Positions 16,128-25,286 are shown, numbered from the stretch's first letter. The stretch: 64,000 nucleotides of DNA from JASHPR01 sp963815375 (GCA_963815375.1 CAWFGX010000001.1:310001-374000); one strand, 5' to 3'. The notes: generated by a model from the sequence alone, not told the origin. Program-made: numbers and translations.

Positions 16128-17672
16128 TCAGTGCCCGGCTCGCGGGGGCTTGTCCGCAAAACGGGCGGCCCGTTCGGCGGCTGCGGTGATGTTGCGGAGC
16201 ATCCCGCCGAATACCACGCCGTGGAACGGCGATATGGATTTCCAGTACGCGTGCCCGGCGAGCCCGCGCGGCTGGAAGATAGCCCGCTGACTGTAGGTGG
16301 TCATGCCATCGTGGTCTCGGCCGGCCGCCAGTTCGAGCCAGGCCAGGCCGGGCAGCTTCATCTCCGCTCGCAGCCGCAGCAGCGATCCTGGCGTGATGGC
16401 CTCTACCCGCCAGAAATCCAGCGCGTCGCCGACGCGCAGGTGCTGCGGGTCACGCCGCCCGCGGCGTAGCCCGACGCCGCCGGCGAGCCGGTCCAGCAGC
16501 CCCCGTACAGCCCACGCGGCGGGGAACGAATACCACCCGGTCTCACCGCCGATGCCCTCGATGACCCGCCACAGTGCCGCGGGCGAAGCGCGGACGACGC
16601 TGACGCGTGCGTCGATATACAGCGAGCCGCCGGCCCATGACGGGTCGCTGGGCAGCGGGTCGCTGGGAGCGCCGGGCGTAGCGGCCGACGACCAGCGGGT
16701 GGAGACCGCGCCCTCGCGGGTGTGCCGCAGGGCCAAAGCGATGGCACGGTCGAGAGCCAGCAGGCCCTCGGGCGGGTCGGGGACGTACAAGGCGATGTCG
16801 TGCTCGGAGCAGACGACCTCGTTCCTGAGCGATTCGACCAGCGGCATCGCCAGCCCGGCCGGCACTGGTGTCACCAGCCCGACCCACAGCGACGACAGCC
16901 GCGGCGTCAGCAGCGGCACCGGAACCAGAACCCGCGGCCCCAGGCCGGCAACGCCGGCGTACCGGCGCATCATCTCCGCATACGTCAAGACGTCCGGACC
17001 GCCGATGTCGAAACGGCGGCTGACGCCCGCAGGCAGCGCCGCGCAGCCAACAAGATAATGCAGCACATCATGGACGGCGATTGGCTGAATGCGGGTTCCC
17101 ACCCATTTCGGGGTGACCATCACCGGCAGCCGTTCGGTGAGATACCGCAGCATCTCGAACGACGCCGACCCGCTGCCTATAATCACGGCAGCCTGCAGCG
17201 CGGCGGTCGGCACGCCACTGCCCAGCAGAATATCCCCAACCTCCGCTCGCGAGCGCAGGTGCGGTGACAGGCCGCTGCCATCGCCGGGAACGATGCCGCC
17301 CAGATACACGATGCGCTTGACCCCGGCGGTCATGGCGGCATCCGCGAAAATTCCCGCCGCCTCGCGGTCCCGCTGCTCGAACGACGCGGCGGTGCCCAGG
17401 GAATGAATGAGGTAATAGGCCACATCGACGCCCTCGAGAGCATGCTGCACCGCGGTCCCGTCCAGTGCGTCGGCTGCCGCGATCTCGACGCCGGCGGACC
17501 AGGGCCGGTCGCTGAGTTTCCCCGGGTCGCGAGCCATGCACCGGACGTGGTACCCCCCGGCGAGCAGTTCGGGAACTAGCCGCCCGCCGATGTAACCAGA
17601 TGCCCCGGTGACAAGGCAGCGCAACGGAGATGGCCCGGGCCAGCACGGCCCTGAGGCGGACGGCTCAGCCAT
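16128..17672 (-). CDS. SDR-type NAD(P)-binding protein with C-terminal DUF2867 domain
   Basis: From the ATG at 17672 the product is 514 residues. The N-terminal half is an atypical short-chain dehydrogenase (LVTGASGYIGGRLVPELL near residue 20; YLIHSLG; RIVYLGGIVPGD). The C-terminal third is a DUF2867 domain of the START/SRPBCC type (SVVRASPAALWRVIEGIGGETGWYSFPAAWAVRGLLDRLAGGVGLRRGR, ending with WKSISPFHGVVFGGMLRNI). This fusion is common in actinobacteria and is usually annotated as an NAD(P)H-binding oxidoreductase; its substrate is unknown. An upstream in-frame ATG at 17831 adds a leader unlike the family. Confidence 0.8.
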   Translation of the reverse strand: MAEPSASGPCWPGPSPLRCLVTGASGYIGGRLVPELLAGGYHVRCMARDPGKLSDRPWSAGVEIAAADALDGTAVQHALEGVDVAYYLIHSLGTAASFEQRDREAAGIFADAAMTAGVKRIVYLGGIVPGDGSGLSPHLRSRAEVGDILLGSGVPTAALQAAVIIGSGSASFEMLRYLTERLPVMVTPKWVGTRIQPIAVHDVLHYLVGCAALPAGVSRRFDIGGPDVLTYAEMMRRYAGVAGLGPRVLVPVPLLTPRLSSLWVGLVTPVPAGLAMPLVESLRNEVVCSEHDIALYVPDPPEGLLALDRAIALALRHTREGAVSTRWSSAATPGAPSDPLPSDPSWAGGSLYIDARVSVVRASPAALWRVIEGIGGETGWYSFPAAWAVRGLLDRLAGGVGLRRGRRDPQHLRVGDALDFWRVEAITPGSLLRLRAEMKLPGLAWLELAAGRDHDGMTTYSQRAIFQPRGLAGHAYWKSISPFHGVVFGGMLRNITAAAERAARFADKPPRAGH

Positions 17673-18040
17673 CTGGCGGTCCCTGGCCGGTCTCAGCGTC
17701 TGGCCCAGCGCCAGAAGCGCGGGGCCAGCGGCAGTGCAATAGCCAGCAGCAGCCAGGTCCGCAGCCGGGCAGATACAAAAACCCACATGCTCAGCGTGCC
17801 TACTTCCTTGCCGCCAGGAGGTCGGCCCCAAGGCCGCCCGGCGCTGATTTCCGGTAATTCTTTACCGTATTGAGCTGTGCTCAGTGACGTTGCCGCCAGC
17901 CAGGGTTGGCCGCACAGCTAGCCGGTATGTTTAGCCGGATCCAGGGGATGCGGGCGCTGGCGGACAGTCCGCCCGAACAGCATCGGACCGGTGCATGTTG
18001 CCGACGGCCAACGCCCCCACGCCCGGTGGCCGCCCGGCGG

Positions 18041-18238
18041 TTAGAGAATTTTCCCGAGCCCGCCGAGCTGGTTACCGAGACTGCCGGTGTCAAGGCCGAG
18101 CTTCGACAGCAAATCGGCGTGCTGGCCATTACCGGTGTCCACCTGATCAGGAAGCTGCTGGCTGGCCTGCTGAGCCTTGTCGTGGTTGCCCTGGCTCTCC
18201 AGCAGCTGCACAATCTGGTCTTTGCTTATGTTCACGAG
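18041..18238 (-). CDS. Small conserved hydrophilic protein
   Basis: The 65-residue protein (starting NISKDQIVQLLESQGNHDKA, then QQLPDQVDTGNGQHADLLSKLG, ending GLGKIL) belongs to a family of small hypothetical proteins seen in many actinobacteria. The helix pair and Gly-rich tail are typical; no activity is known to me. GTG 18238 is chosen because GGGGAAAGGAAAG stands just before it. A two-box ECF-type promoter identical in boxes and spacing to that of the Asp23 operon lies about 170-200 bases upstream, so it is probably in the same regulon. Confidence 0.7.
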   Translation of the reverse strand, partial: LVNISKDQIVQLLESQGNHDKAQQASQQLPDQVDTGNGQHADLLSKLGLDTGSLGNQLGGLGKIL

Positions 18239-18410
18239 CTTTCCTTTCCCCAAACTGGTGAAAGTGAGACGCCGGGAGCGCCCTCACTTCCGCGAATGCA
18301 TTCCGCCTGCAATGCGGATCGACGTCGCCGTCGACACCTGGTTCCTCGATCTGCTCGCCGCAGACCGACTCGCTGACTTCCACGTTCCCCGGTGGCGGTC
18401 CTCACCCACT

Positions 18411-18442
18411 CTGTTAGACACCGGCTGACACACTTCGTCGCA
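18411..18442 (-). promoter_or_regulatory. Second copy of the two-box ECF-type promoter
   Basis: On the minus strand: TGCGACG, 16 bases, GTCTAACAG, facing the small gene that starts at 18238. All 16 box positions match the copy at 14473-14504 and the spacer differs freely, the pattern expected for a true promoter pair rather than a simple repeat. The leader to the start codon would be about 165 bases. Confidence 0.6.
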
Positions 18443-18676
18443 ACCTTCCTCAGATCGCCGCACCCGCACGCCACCTGACGAACGAGTGTCACGCCACCCC
18501 CTAGTCGTTTGCCGGTCTCCTCTCAGGCGCCGGGCCGCGGCGACCGCAATCCGCCAGGGGGGCTTGGTCGTCTACCTCACCGGCCGTACCGTCGATGCGG
18601 CCGCCGCCCGCTTGCAGGGTGCCAGAACTGCGCCTATGGCCTCTGAAGTGCAGTTTTCTGGATCAGTCGGTGATCT
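18443..18676. other. No gene recognised
   Basis: Short stretch between the promoter copy and an IS remnant. A frame of about 80 codons from 18486 has no recognisable domain. Confidence 0.45.
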
Positions 18677-18950
18677 TCATGCGGCCCGTTCGTACTCGTG
18701 GATCAGGCCGGCGAGGAAGTTGTGACGTCCTCTTCGCGCCGTCGCCATGCCGGTGACCGGGGGCATTGTGATGTCGTCGCAGTCCGGCGGCCGCAGGCTG
18801 CTGACCCGATACGGGCGATGCGCCCTCCGGCCGCGGATAGCGTTCGGGTTGCTGGGCTCGTCGTTGCGGTCCACGACCTGCAGCTCGGCGTCCTCGGCAT
18901 ACAGGCCGAGCAGTGTGGTGGCGTCGCGCTCCTCGATGCTGCGGCGCAGT
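18677..18950 (-). pseudogene. Transposase C-terminus joined to an NTF2-like fragment
   Basis: The last 15 codons on the minus strand (FLAGLIHEYERAA, then stop) match the end of the integrase-core transposase at 35342 (GVIHEYRLVA). Upstream of that, from about 18950 to 18800, the frame reads EERDATTLLGLYAEDAELQVVDRNDEPSNPNAIRGR, an NTF2/SnoaL-like N-terminal piece. The two parts do not belong together. This is a scar where an IS end meets a decayed gene. Confidence 0.5.
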
Positions 18951-19177
18951 GCCGCGGGTCGAACGACTGGCCGCTCCCAGCCTCACCGACGCAGGGATTA
19001 GCGCGCCGCGCTGCGGGTAGCGCCGCAAAGACAATGGGACCTGCCCGGCTGAGCGCCAGCCTGGCCGTCGGCAGCGCCGCTGATGCATAGCTCAGTGCGG
19101 GCAAGGAGTCCTGCACACCAGCGCCGGGCGGACAGGGCCCGGCCTCCAGGCGAGGAGAACACGGAGGACGGCTGAGC

Positions 19178-19378
19178 ATGTGGGTTTTTCTATCCGCCCG
19201 GCTGCGGACCTGGCTGCTGCTGGTCATCGCACTGCCGCTGGCCCGGCTGCTTATGCATCGCCTCGCTGTCGCGGCTGAACGCCATGACCCATCCACCAGG
19301 ACGGCGAAACTGCTCCGCCGGGCCGACTCGGCAGTGACCGCGGTGTCCGGGCGCTTCTCGCGAAGGGCCAGACGCTGA
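19178..19378 (+). CDS. Small single-helix membrane protein
   Basis: The 66-residue protein has one transmembrane helix near the N-terminus (VFLSARLRTWLLLVIALPLARLLMHRL) and a basic C-terminal half. GGAGGACGGCTGAGC before the ATG gives a credible ribosome binding site. No family is recognised. Confidence 0.5.
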   Translation: MWVFLSARLRTWLLLVIALPLARLLMHRLAVAAERHDPSTRTAKLLRRADSAVTAVSGRFSRRARR

Positions 19379-19477
19379 GACCGGCGAGGGCCGCCAGATG
19401 GCCTCATCGTCCCCGCCAACGCCGCGCTGGCCCGGGTATCACCGTTGCTTTGACTTGACTCCGGGGCGTCTGGCGAC

Positions 19478-19580
19478 ATGGGCGGGCTACGCAACCGGCT
19501 CGTCGGCATCCTGCACGGCTGCCACAAGACCCGCACCACCAACGACGAGCACACCGCCTGGGCACACGAAACCAAGATCA
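19478..19580 (+). mobile_element. IS110-type transposase C-terminal remnant
   Basis: About 31 codons (LRNRLVGILHGCHKTRTTND, then EHTAWAHE) match the conserved C-terminal end of IS110-like transposases, where NRLVGILHGC and a later TAWAH recur. The rest of the gene is gone and the frame runs on without meaning. Confidence 0.5.
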
Positions 19581-19671
19581 GCAAGCTGGGCTTTCGCTCG
19601 CAGCGTGGACGCATTGTCCACGGTTCAAGGGAACCCGAGCTGGGTAGTCCGGCGGCAAGTGAGGAGGCTAC

Positions 19672-20214
19672 ATGGCCCGTAATCTTTCGCCTGGCGCAAG
19701 CCACAGCCCGGGCTTGCTGGGGATCTACCTGAATGATCATCTTGCCGGGGCTACGGGGGGCGCGGAACTGGCCCGGCGAATGGCATCCTCGCAGCGGAGC
19801 ACGCCTGCGGGGACCGTACTCGGCCAGCTCGCCCGCGACATTGATCAGGACCGTACTGCGCTTATCTCGATCATGAAGACCCTCGGCGTGCCGGTCCGGC
19901 GGTACAAGGCTGGGCTTGGCTGGGTCGGCGAGAAGATCGGCCGGCTGAAGCTGAACGGTCACCTGATTACCCGGTCGCCCCTGAGTTCTCTGGAGGAACT
20001 GGAGCTGATGCGGCTGGGTGCCGAGGGGAAGGCCGCGGGCTGGCGGACGCTGCGAGCCCTGGCCGACAGCGATCACCGCGTGGACGCCGGACAGCTTGAC
20101 GAGCTGCTAGGCCGAGCCAGGTCTCAGGTCGAGATCCTGGAGAACCTCCGGGTCAAGGTGGCGAGCGAGGTTATCAGTCGTGAGCAGCGCCTGGCTGGAC
20201 GGGAGGTTAGCTGA
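19672..20214 (+). CDS. Conserved helical protein, ferritin-like in character
   Basis: The 180-residue protein is nearly all helix: SPGLLGIYLNDHLAGATGGAELARRM, LGQLARDIDQDRTALISIMKTLGVPVRRYKAGLGWVGEKIGRLKLNG, SSLEELELMRLGAEGKAAGWRTLRALA. I know this as a recurring actinobacterial hypothetical family whose helix pattern looks like a four-helix bundle; metal ligands are not obvious. The ATG at 19672 follows AGTGAGGAGGCTAC. It is monocistronic by spacing. Confidence 0.65.
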   Translation: MARNLSPGASHSPGLLGIYLNDHLAGATGGAELARRMASSQRSTPAGTVLGQLARDIDQDRTALISIMKTLGVPVRRYKAGLGWVGEKIGRLKLNGHLITRSPLSSLEELELMRLGAEGKAAGWRTLRALADSDHRVDAGQLDELLGRARSQVEILENLRVKVASEVISREQRLAGREVS

Positions 20215-20468
20215 TGGCCGAGGGCACTGCCAACGGGCGCCAGGAGCCCTGCCGACCAGCTCTATGTCCTGGATCTTTACCGCCGGGCTCCAGCTGGTCC
20301 GACGGGCCTTCACCGATCCGGACCCGCGGGAGAAGTGGGTCCCTGCAGCTGACCAGTCGATCCCCGGCCTGAGCGATGCCCCCGGGAGCGGCCCGCTGAG
20401 CTGGGTCGAGCGGCCGGGATCTGGCGGCAGCGTCAGCGGCGGCAACCCCCGAGGAAGCCGACAGACCT

Positions 20469-21611
20469 TCACCTCGGCCTCGACTCAGCGTGCGGGTGGT
20501 TGCGCTCGAGCTCGGCGGCGACGGTGGCGGTGAGCTCGGCCCAGCTGGCCTCGAACTTGGCGAGTCCTTCCCGCTCTAGCTGGTCGGTGACGTCATCAAA
20601 GTCGATGCCAGCGGCTTTCAGCTCACCGAGGAGGCGGACCGCGTCATCGTAGCTGCCGGAAATGGTGTCGCCAGCGGGCTGCCCGTGATCCGCGAATGCC
20701 TCCAGGGTGGCGGCGGGCATGGTGTTCACCGTGCCCGGCGCGGCCAGGTCGGTCACGTACATCGTGTCCGGATAGGCCGGGTTCTTGACCCCGGTGGATG
20801 CCCATAGCGGCCGCTGGGGCCGGGCGCCCAGCCGGGCCAGTCTCTGCCACCGCTGTGAGCTGATCAGTTCGCCGAAGGCCTGGTAAGCCAGGCGCGCGTT
20901 GGCAACCGCCGCCTGCCCTCGCAGGGCGGCGTACCCGGACCCAGCACGGCCGAGGCGCTCGTCAACCTCGGTATCGACCCGGGAAACGAAAAATGAGGCA
21001 ACCGACCTGATGCCACCCAGCTGGAGACGCGCAGCGCTGGCCCTCTCCAGCCCAGTGAGGTACGCGTCCATGACCGCGCGGTAACGCTCAAGCGAGAAGA
21101 TAAGCGTCACATTGACGCTGATGCCCTCGCTGATCGCCTGTGTGATCGCGGTCAGCCCTTCGCGGGTGCCGGGAATCTTGACGAACAGGTTGTCCCGGCC
21201 GACCGCGGCCCGCAGCCGGCGCGCCATCTCGATGGTCGCGTCCGCATCCCGGGACAGCCGGGGATCAACCTCGATGGATACGCACCCGTCCAGGCCCGCA
21301 GTCCGGTCATAGACCGGCGCCAGCACGTCGCAGGCGCTGCGGACGTCATCGGTGGTCACAGCAAAGACAGCCGCCTCTGGGCCGGCGCCGCGCTCGGCCA
21401 GGTCCCGCAGCTGGCCGCTATACCGGTCACCCTCGGACAGAGCCGAGGCGAAGATGGTGGGATTCGTGGTCACGCCGACAACGTGGCGGTCAGCCATCAG
21501 GAACGCAAGTCCCCCGCCGGCCAGGAGCTCACGGGACAGGTCATCAAGCCACACCGCCACGCCCAGAGCGGACAGCTCAGCAAGCGGATCATGCTCGGTG
21601 CGATTGGTCAT
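20469..21611 (-). CDS. tal: Transaldolase
   Basis: The 380-residue protein is full length for the actinobacterial transaldolase type of the pentose phosphate pathway, which transfers a dihydroxyacetone unit from sedoheptulose-7-phosphate to glyceraldehyde-3-phosphate. Visible landmarks are GVTTNPTIF (residues 46-54), VSIEVDPRLSRDADATI, the Schiff-base lysine K145 in LFVKIPGT, VNVTLIFSLERY, and the C-terminal PLWASTGVKNPAYPDTMYV. There is no transketolase or glucose-6-phosphate dehydrogenase neighbour, so it is a dispersed copy rather than part of the usual cluster. Confidence 0.95.
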   Translation of the reverse strand: MTNRTEHDPLAELSALGVAVWLDDLSRELLAGGGLAFLMADRHVVGVTTNPTIFASALSEGDRYSGQLRDLAERGAGPEAAVFAVTTDDVRSACDVLAPVYDRTAGLDGCVSIEVDPRLSRDADATIEMARRLRAAVGRDNLFVKIPGTREGLTAITQAISEGISVNVTLIFSLERYRAVMDAYLTGLERASAARLQLGGIRSVASFFVSRVDTEVDERLGRAGSGYAALRGQAAVANARLAYQAFGELISSQRWQRLARLGARPQRPLWASTGVKNPAYPDTMYVTDLAAPGTVNTMPAATLEAFADHGQPAGDTISGSYDDAVRLLGELKAAGIDFDDVTDQLEREGLAKFEASWAELTATVAAELERNHPHAESRPR

Positions 21612-22481
21612 GCAGACCTCCGGTTCGCAATCCTCAGGCCGCAGGACAGGCAGACACCGATGGCTGCTCCCTGAAACAAGCGCCGACGGGCCCGGACCGG
21701 GAGCCGCTGGCCTGCGGCCAGAAACCGGGCATTGCCCGCCTCCCGCCAGTTACTGACCGCGGCCCGCAACGAACGCCATTGGGCGCCCCGGCAGCTCCGC
21801 TTCCCATCTGCCTCGCCCTCCCCTGTCAGGTAATCCGGTCAGTCACGGCGACCACCTCACGGCGCTGGCGCCCTCCAGGACAACCTGCTGCGCGCCAGAT
21901 GCTGCCACCGCTGCCCGCGAGCCCGCAGCTCAAACCGACGGGCAACGTCAAAACGCTCGTCGTAATGGCTCCGTGCCCGGTCAGCCAACTCCCGGCTGAG
22001 CACTGTAAGCGGTCGGGCTTCAGCCACCAGCGGCTCGTGATCGGGCCCGCGGCGCACCCGACCGGTCAGGCCCTACGGCCCGATTTCCTGCGGCCATGTG
22101 ATGAGCGCTCGTTGCGCTCCCGGATGCGGCGGCGGCCATGTCGTGGGCGACCGAAGGCCAGTGCCTGGCGGTGCGGACGTCCATGTACGCGTGCACCCGG
22201 CCCGCAGCCCAGGTCGAGGGAGCAATTCACGGTAACGTCTCATAGGCAATCAGCCGTCGGGCCATTTATATCTGGCCGTTCTGTGTTGACAGGCGTGCAC
22301 CTCACGGGCTCACCAGCGGAAGATTTACCTGGGCGCTGACCTGGAGTTCATCAGTGCGCGCTCAACCGGACCGCCTGCTCGACGGCAGCCCGGCCGCTAC
22401 CGGCCCTGTGCCCTGCCAAAACTCGGTCATAGACGCGACCTGGTGCTTTGCACTCGCTAGGCCGCTGTGCGAGCCAGTGCG
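21612..22481. other. Decayed stretch
   Basis: About 870 bases without an intact gene. On the minus strand around 22057-21860 a piece reads LTVLSRELADRARSHYDERFDVARRFELRARGQRWQHLARSRL, which has the composition of real protein but no start, no full domain and a stop soon after. I call it a remnant of an unknown gene. Confidence 0.45.
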
Positions 22482-22721
22482 CAGGTCTCCGCGAGAGTCA
22501 CCGGCGACCGGCGCACCGGCCAGCTGCTGGGCCTGCAGCTGTTCGGCCACCGGGAAGCCGAGATCGCCAAGCGCGTCGACATCGCCGCCACCGCGACCTT
22601 CCACGGAATGACGGTTGATGCGGTCAGCGACCTGGACCTGCCCCGCACTCTGCCGCTGGGCAGCACCTGGGAGGCAGTCCAGATGGGCGCTTCACCCTGG
22701 ACCCGCCAGGCAGGCCAGTAA
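22482..22721 (+). pseudogene. C-terminal fragment of an FAD-dependent NAD(P) oxidoreductase
   Basis: The 80 or so codons read RVTGDRRTGQLLGLQLFGH, REAEIAKRVDIAATATFHGMTVDAVSDLDL, PLGSTWEAVQMGA. This is the dimerisation domain of pyridine-nucleotide disulphide oxidoreductases of the CoA-disulphide reductase/NADH oxidase type. The FAD and NAD domains are absent upstream, so this is a 3' fragment. Confidence 0.75.
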
Positions 22722-22871
22722 CACCGTCATGACGGGTCGTCTCACTGGCAGATGCTGGACAGCTATTGTCAACGGCGTGGCGGTCCCACAGCTCATTCCG
22801 ATTGCCCGCATCCTGCCTACCGGACCGAGTTCGCCGGCATGTGATCACGGGGGCAGTTCCTCGGAAACGTC

Positions 22872-23222
22872 TTGAGCCAGACTGATCCCGTCGCCTGGGC
22901 CGACGGAGACCTGATCAATTCCCGGCGCTGGTACGCCTACCTGCATGAATTCGACCAAGAGGGCAATTATCTGGAATCGACAGTCGAAAGCCCAGGCATC
23001 GGTGAGGAGGCCCGCCAAGCCGCGATGCTGCTCTTGGAGGAATGGATGGCGAGCATCCCCGGCCTCACGTACGGCGACATCGCTATCCGGCCATTTGAGT
23101 TTGAACGCGACGCGATCACTTTCGGCCTGATCATCGAAGATGGCCACGGCCAGGACTGGGCGGAGCTTTATCCCGACCGCCTGTGCTTCCATGCGCCCTG
23201 GGACGGCTCCTACGACACGTAA
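22872..23222 (+). CDS. Hypothetical acidic protein
   Basis: The 116-residue protein starts at TTG 22872 and is acidic, with DPVAWADGDLINSRRWYAYLHEFDQEGNYLEST and later DAITFGLIIEDGHGQDWAELYPDRLCFHAPWDGSYDT. It looks like a small globular beta-rich protein, of the sort often found as immunity or accessory proteins. I do not recognise it. It is the last gene before att copy 3. Confidence 0.5.
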   Translation: MSQTDPVAWADGDLINSRRWYAYLHEFDQEGNYLESTVESPGIGEEARQAAMLLLEEWMASIPGLTYGDIAIRPFEFERDAITFGLIIEDGHGQDWAELYPDRLCFHAPWDGSYDT

Positions 23223-23398
23223 CGGGTGCGCCCAAGACTCCGCCGCCGGACCGTCATCGGTGAGTACGAAATGTGCTCGTTTCTTCCACGGATTTAATCT
23301 TCAGCGCGGTCCCGGCCCGCCGGGAGGCGACTGCCTGGAGCTGGCTAGCAGGGATTATCACGGAATGTATCTGCCGCGTGGGCACGTGACCGTCGCCA

Positions 23399-23418
23399 TG
23401 TTTGCTCCATGTTTGCTC
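23399..23418 (+). repeat. Paired arm-type repeat left of att copy 3
   Basis: TGTTTGCTC, CA, TGTTTGCTC, identical to the pair at 4293-4312. The next bases (GG-TGTCGCGTT) are also shared with that copy, with one difference. Its distance to the core is similar (about 130 bases). Confidence 0.65.
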
Positions 23419-23549
23419 GGCTGTCGCGTTCTAACCCGGTAGCGGGCGGTACGACGCGGCACCAGGACAGAGCTGATTGCAACATATCTCCGCAGGCATT
23501 ATTGTGAAGTCGCAGCTAGCAGCGAGAGGGAATCGAACAGAGCAGCGGA

Positions 23550-23593
23550 CTCTTAATCCGCGGGTTCGGGGTTCAAGTCCCTGGCGGCGCACC
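23550..23593 (+). repeat. att core copy 3: 3' half of tRNA-Lys(CTT)
   Basis: These 44 bases are identical to the other copies. Here the five bases before the loop (GCGGA) still pair with the 3' side of the anticodon stem, so the identity to a real tRNA extends a little further left. No D arm or 5' acceptor strand is present. This junction is the most complete one: both arm pairs and the terminator are intact. Confidence 0.92.
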
Positions 23594-23598
23594 CGGTC

Positions 23599-23634
23599 TG
23601 ACCTGGGGTTTTACCACTCCAGGTCATTTTTTTT
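23599..23634 (+). terminator. tRNA-associated rho-independent terminator, best copy
   Basis: TGACCTGG pairs with CCAGGTCA over eight base pairs around a 12-base loop, followed by eight T residues. It stands six bases after att core 3. It is the reference for the decayed versions after copies 1, 4 and 5. Confidence 0.9.
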
Positions 23635-23652
23635 GTGTCCGTTTTGTCCACA

Positions 23653-23672
23653 TGTTTGCTCCGTGTTTGCTC
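23653..23672 (+). repeat. Paired arm-type repeat right of att copy 3
   Basis: TGTTTGCTC, CG, TGTTTGCTC in direct orientation, 60 bases after the core. Together with 23399-23418 it gives one junction with the same arm pair on both sides. Confidence 0.65.
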
Positions 23673-23757
23673 GGGCGCACGGACCCAGCAATCCGGGTCT
23701 TGTCAAAAACGGCCCATCCGGCGCAGACGCCGCCCCTTCCTCCGCTAGACCAATGGT

Positions 23758-24075
23758 CTAGACCTTCCACCCGGGTTCCGGAGCGCGGGCGGAGCCCCGG
23801 GATGGAGGCCTCTCCATGCCTCGCCCGTACCGGGCGAGGCTGATAAGGACGGGATCGAACGAGGCCTTGCTGGCAGGGGACATCGTCGCCCAGCTGTGGC
23901 GGTAGTAGGCGCATAGCAGCCAGGCGGTGACCAGGAGGATCAGGGCCGTGGTGAACAGGACGGCCGGGCCGGAAGGCACCGAGCGGAACTTGATCCACTC
24001 GCTGCGCGCAGTGGCCCGAAATCGAGTCTCGAGCGAGGTGCTGGTTCGCGGGGCGATCCCCGCGTCCGCGCTCAC
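23758..24075 (-). pseudogene. ABC transporter permease, cut after the first membrane segment
   Basis: The product starts as a normal ABC-2-type permease: soluble leader, TARSEWIKFRSV, one transmembrane helix (VLFTTALILLVTAWLLCAYY), then HSWATMSPASKASFDPVLISL. In family members five more helices follow; here the frame runs into unrelated sequence and stops close to the att junction. GTG 24075 overlaps the stop of the ATPase gene, the normal operon order. The gene was truncated from its 3' side, probably by the element end. Confidence 0.75.
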
Positions 24076-24989
24076 GCCGCCACCGGGGCCGGAGCCCGGT
24101 ACTCGAGGCTCTCGCCGGTCAGCCGGAAGTAGGCCTCCTCGAGCGAGGCGGTCAGATCACGCAGCTGATGCAGCACGTGGCCTCGCTCGGCGGCCAGCTC
24201 GCCGATCTGCTTCGACTCGAGCCCGAGCACGCTCAGCGTCCCGTCCGGCTCCATCGTGACCTGCGCTCCGGCCACGCGCAGGTTCGCGGCCAGCCGCCCC
24301 GGGTCGGCCGCGCGGACCTCGACCCTCTCGTCGGAGTTCCGGGCGATCAGCTCCGACAGCGGCGTGTCCGCGAGCAGCCGTCCCCTGCCGATCACCAGCA
24401 GGTGATCCGCGGTCAGCGCCATCTCGCTCATCAGGTGGCTCGAGACGAAGACCGTGCGGCCTTCGGCGGCGAGCTTGCGCAGGAGAGTCCTGATCCACAG
24501 GATTCCGTCTGGGTCGAGGCCGTTGACCGGCTCGTCGAACAGCAGCGTCGCTGGGTCCCCGAGCAACGCCCCGGCGATCCCGAGCCGCTGCGACATGCCC
24601 AGCGAGAACCCGCCGACGCGCTTGCGCGCCACCGACGTGAGCCCGACCTGATCGAGCACCTCGTCGACGCGCTTTCGGGCTATTCCGTTGGCCGCGGCCA
24701 GGCTGTGCAGGTGGTTGTACGCGGACCGACCGGGGTGCACCGCGCGCGCGTCCAGCAACGCGCCGACCTCGTGCAGCGGCCACACCGTGCCCTTGTACCG
24801 GCGTCCGTCCACCGTCACTGTGCCCGAGGTCGGCAGGTCGAGCCCGAGGATCATCCGCATCGTCGTCGACTTGCCGGCGCCGTTCGGCCCGAGAAACCCG
24901 GTCACGTGCCCCGGCTTGACCTGGAAGTCGATCCCGTCGACCGCGACGGTGTGGCCGTAAACCTTCCTGAGTTTCCGCGCTTCGATCAT
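24072..24989 (-). CDS. ABC transporter ATP-binding protein
   Basis: The 305-residue protein has Walker A GPNGAGKST (about residues 34-42), signature SLGMSQRL, Walker B TLLFDEP, and an H-loop in VFVSSHLMSEM. The C-terminal 90 residues are the extension seen in DrrA/CcmA-type exporters. It would power export by the neighbouring permease, which is truncated here, so the ATPase probably has no partner. ATG start at 24989. Confidence 0.9.
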   Translation of the reverse strand: MIEARKLRKVYGHTVAVDGIDFQVKPGHVTGFLGPNGAGKSTTMRMILGLDLPTSGTVTVDGRRYKGTVWPLHEVGALLDARAVHPGRSAYNHLHSLAAANGIARKRVDEVLDQVGLTSVARKRVGGFSLGMSQRLGIAGALLGDPATLLFDEPVNGLDPDGILWIRTLLRKLAAEGRTVFVSSHLMSEMALTADHLLVIGRGRLLADTPLSELIARNSDERVEVRAADPGRLAANLRVAGAQVTMEPDGTLSVLGLESKQIGELAAERGHVLHQLRDLTASLEEAYFRLTGESLEYRAPAPVAA

Positions 24990-25286
24990 GCGCCGCTCCC
25001 ATTCATTTCGGTCATGGCAGCGACGCTACGAGCGGCCCGGTAGCGCCAGCCTCGCCCGCAGGAAGGAAACCCGGGATCAGTGCGGCGGAAACCTCCTCCT
25101 CAAGAACGAAGTCCGAGTCTCGACGGACGGGGCTTTCGTTCCTGCGGCCGGCACCCGACCACACAGGAACGCGGCATCGCCGAGCTCATGACCACCGGCA
25201 AGAAATCGAAGGTCCGAAGAAGAGGTACTCAGCGCGCCGCGTGCGCCGACCCGCTACCCGCTGGACCGTGCGCTGCTAACCCGGCT
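24990..25286. other. No gene recognised
   Basis: About 300 bases upstream of the ABC ATPase gene. It should contain that gene's promoter, but no clear -35/-10 pair can be chosen by eye. Confidence 0.45.

Noticed and set aside
15153..16469. Long + strand frame over the anti-sigma/Asp23 gene and the following gap
   Set aside because: Its content is Arg/Pro/His-rich and it is in the shadow of the Asp23 fusion gene.
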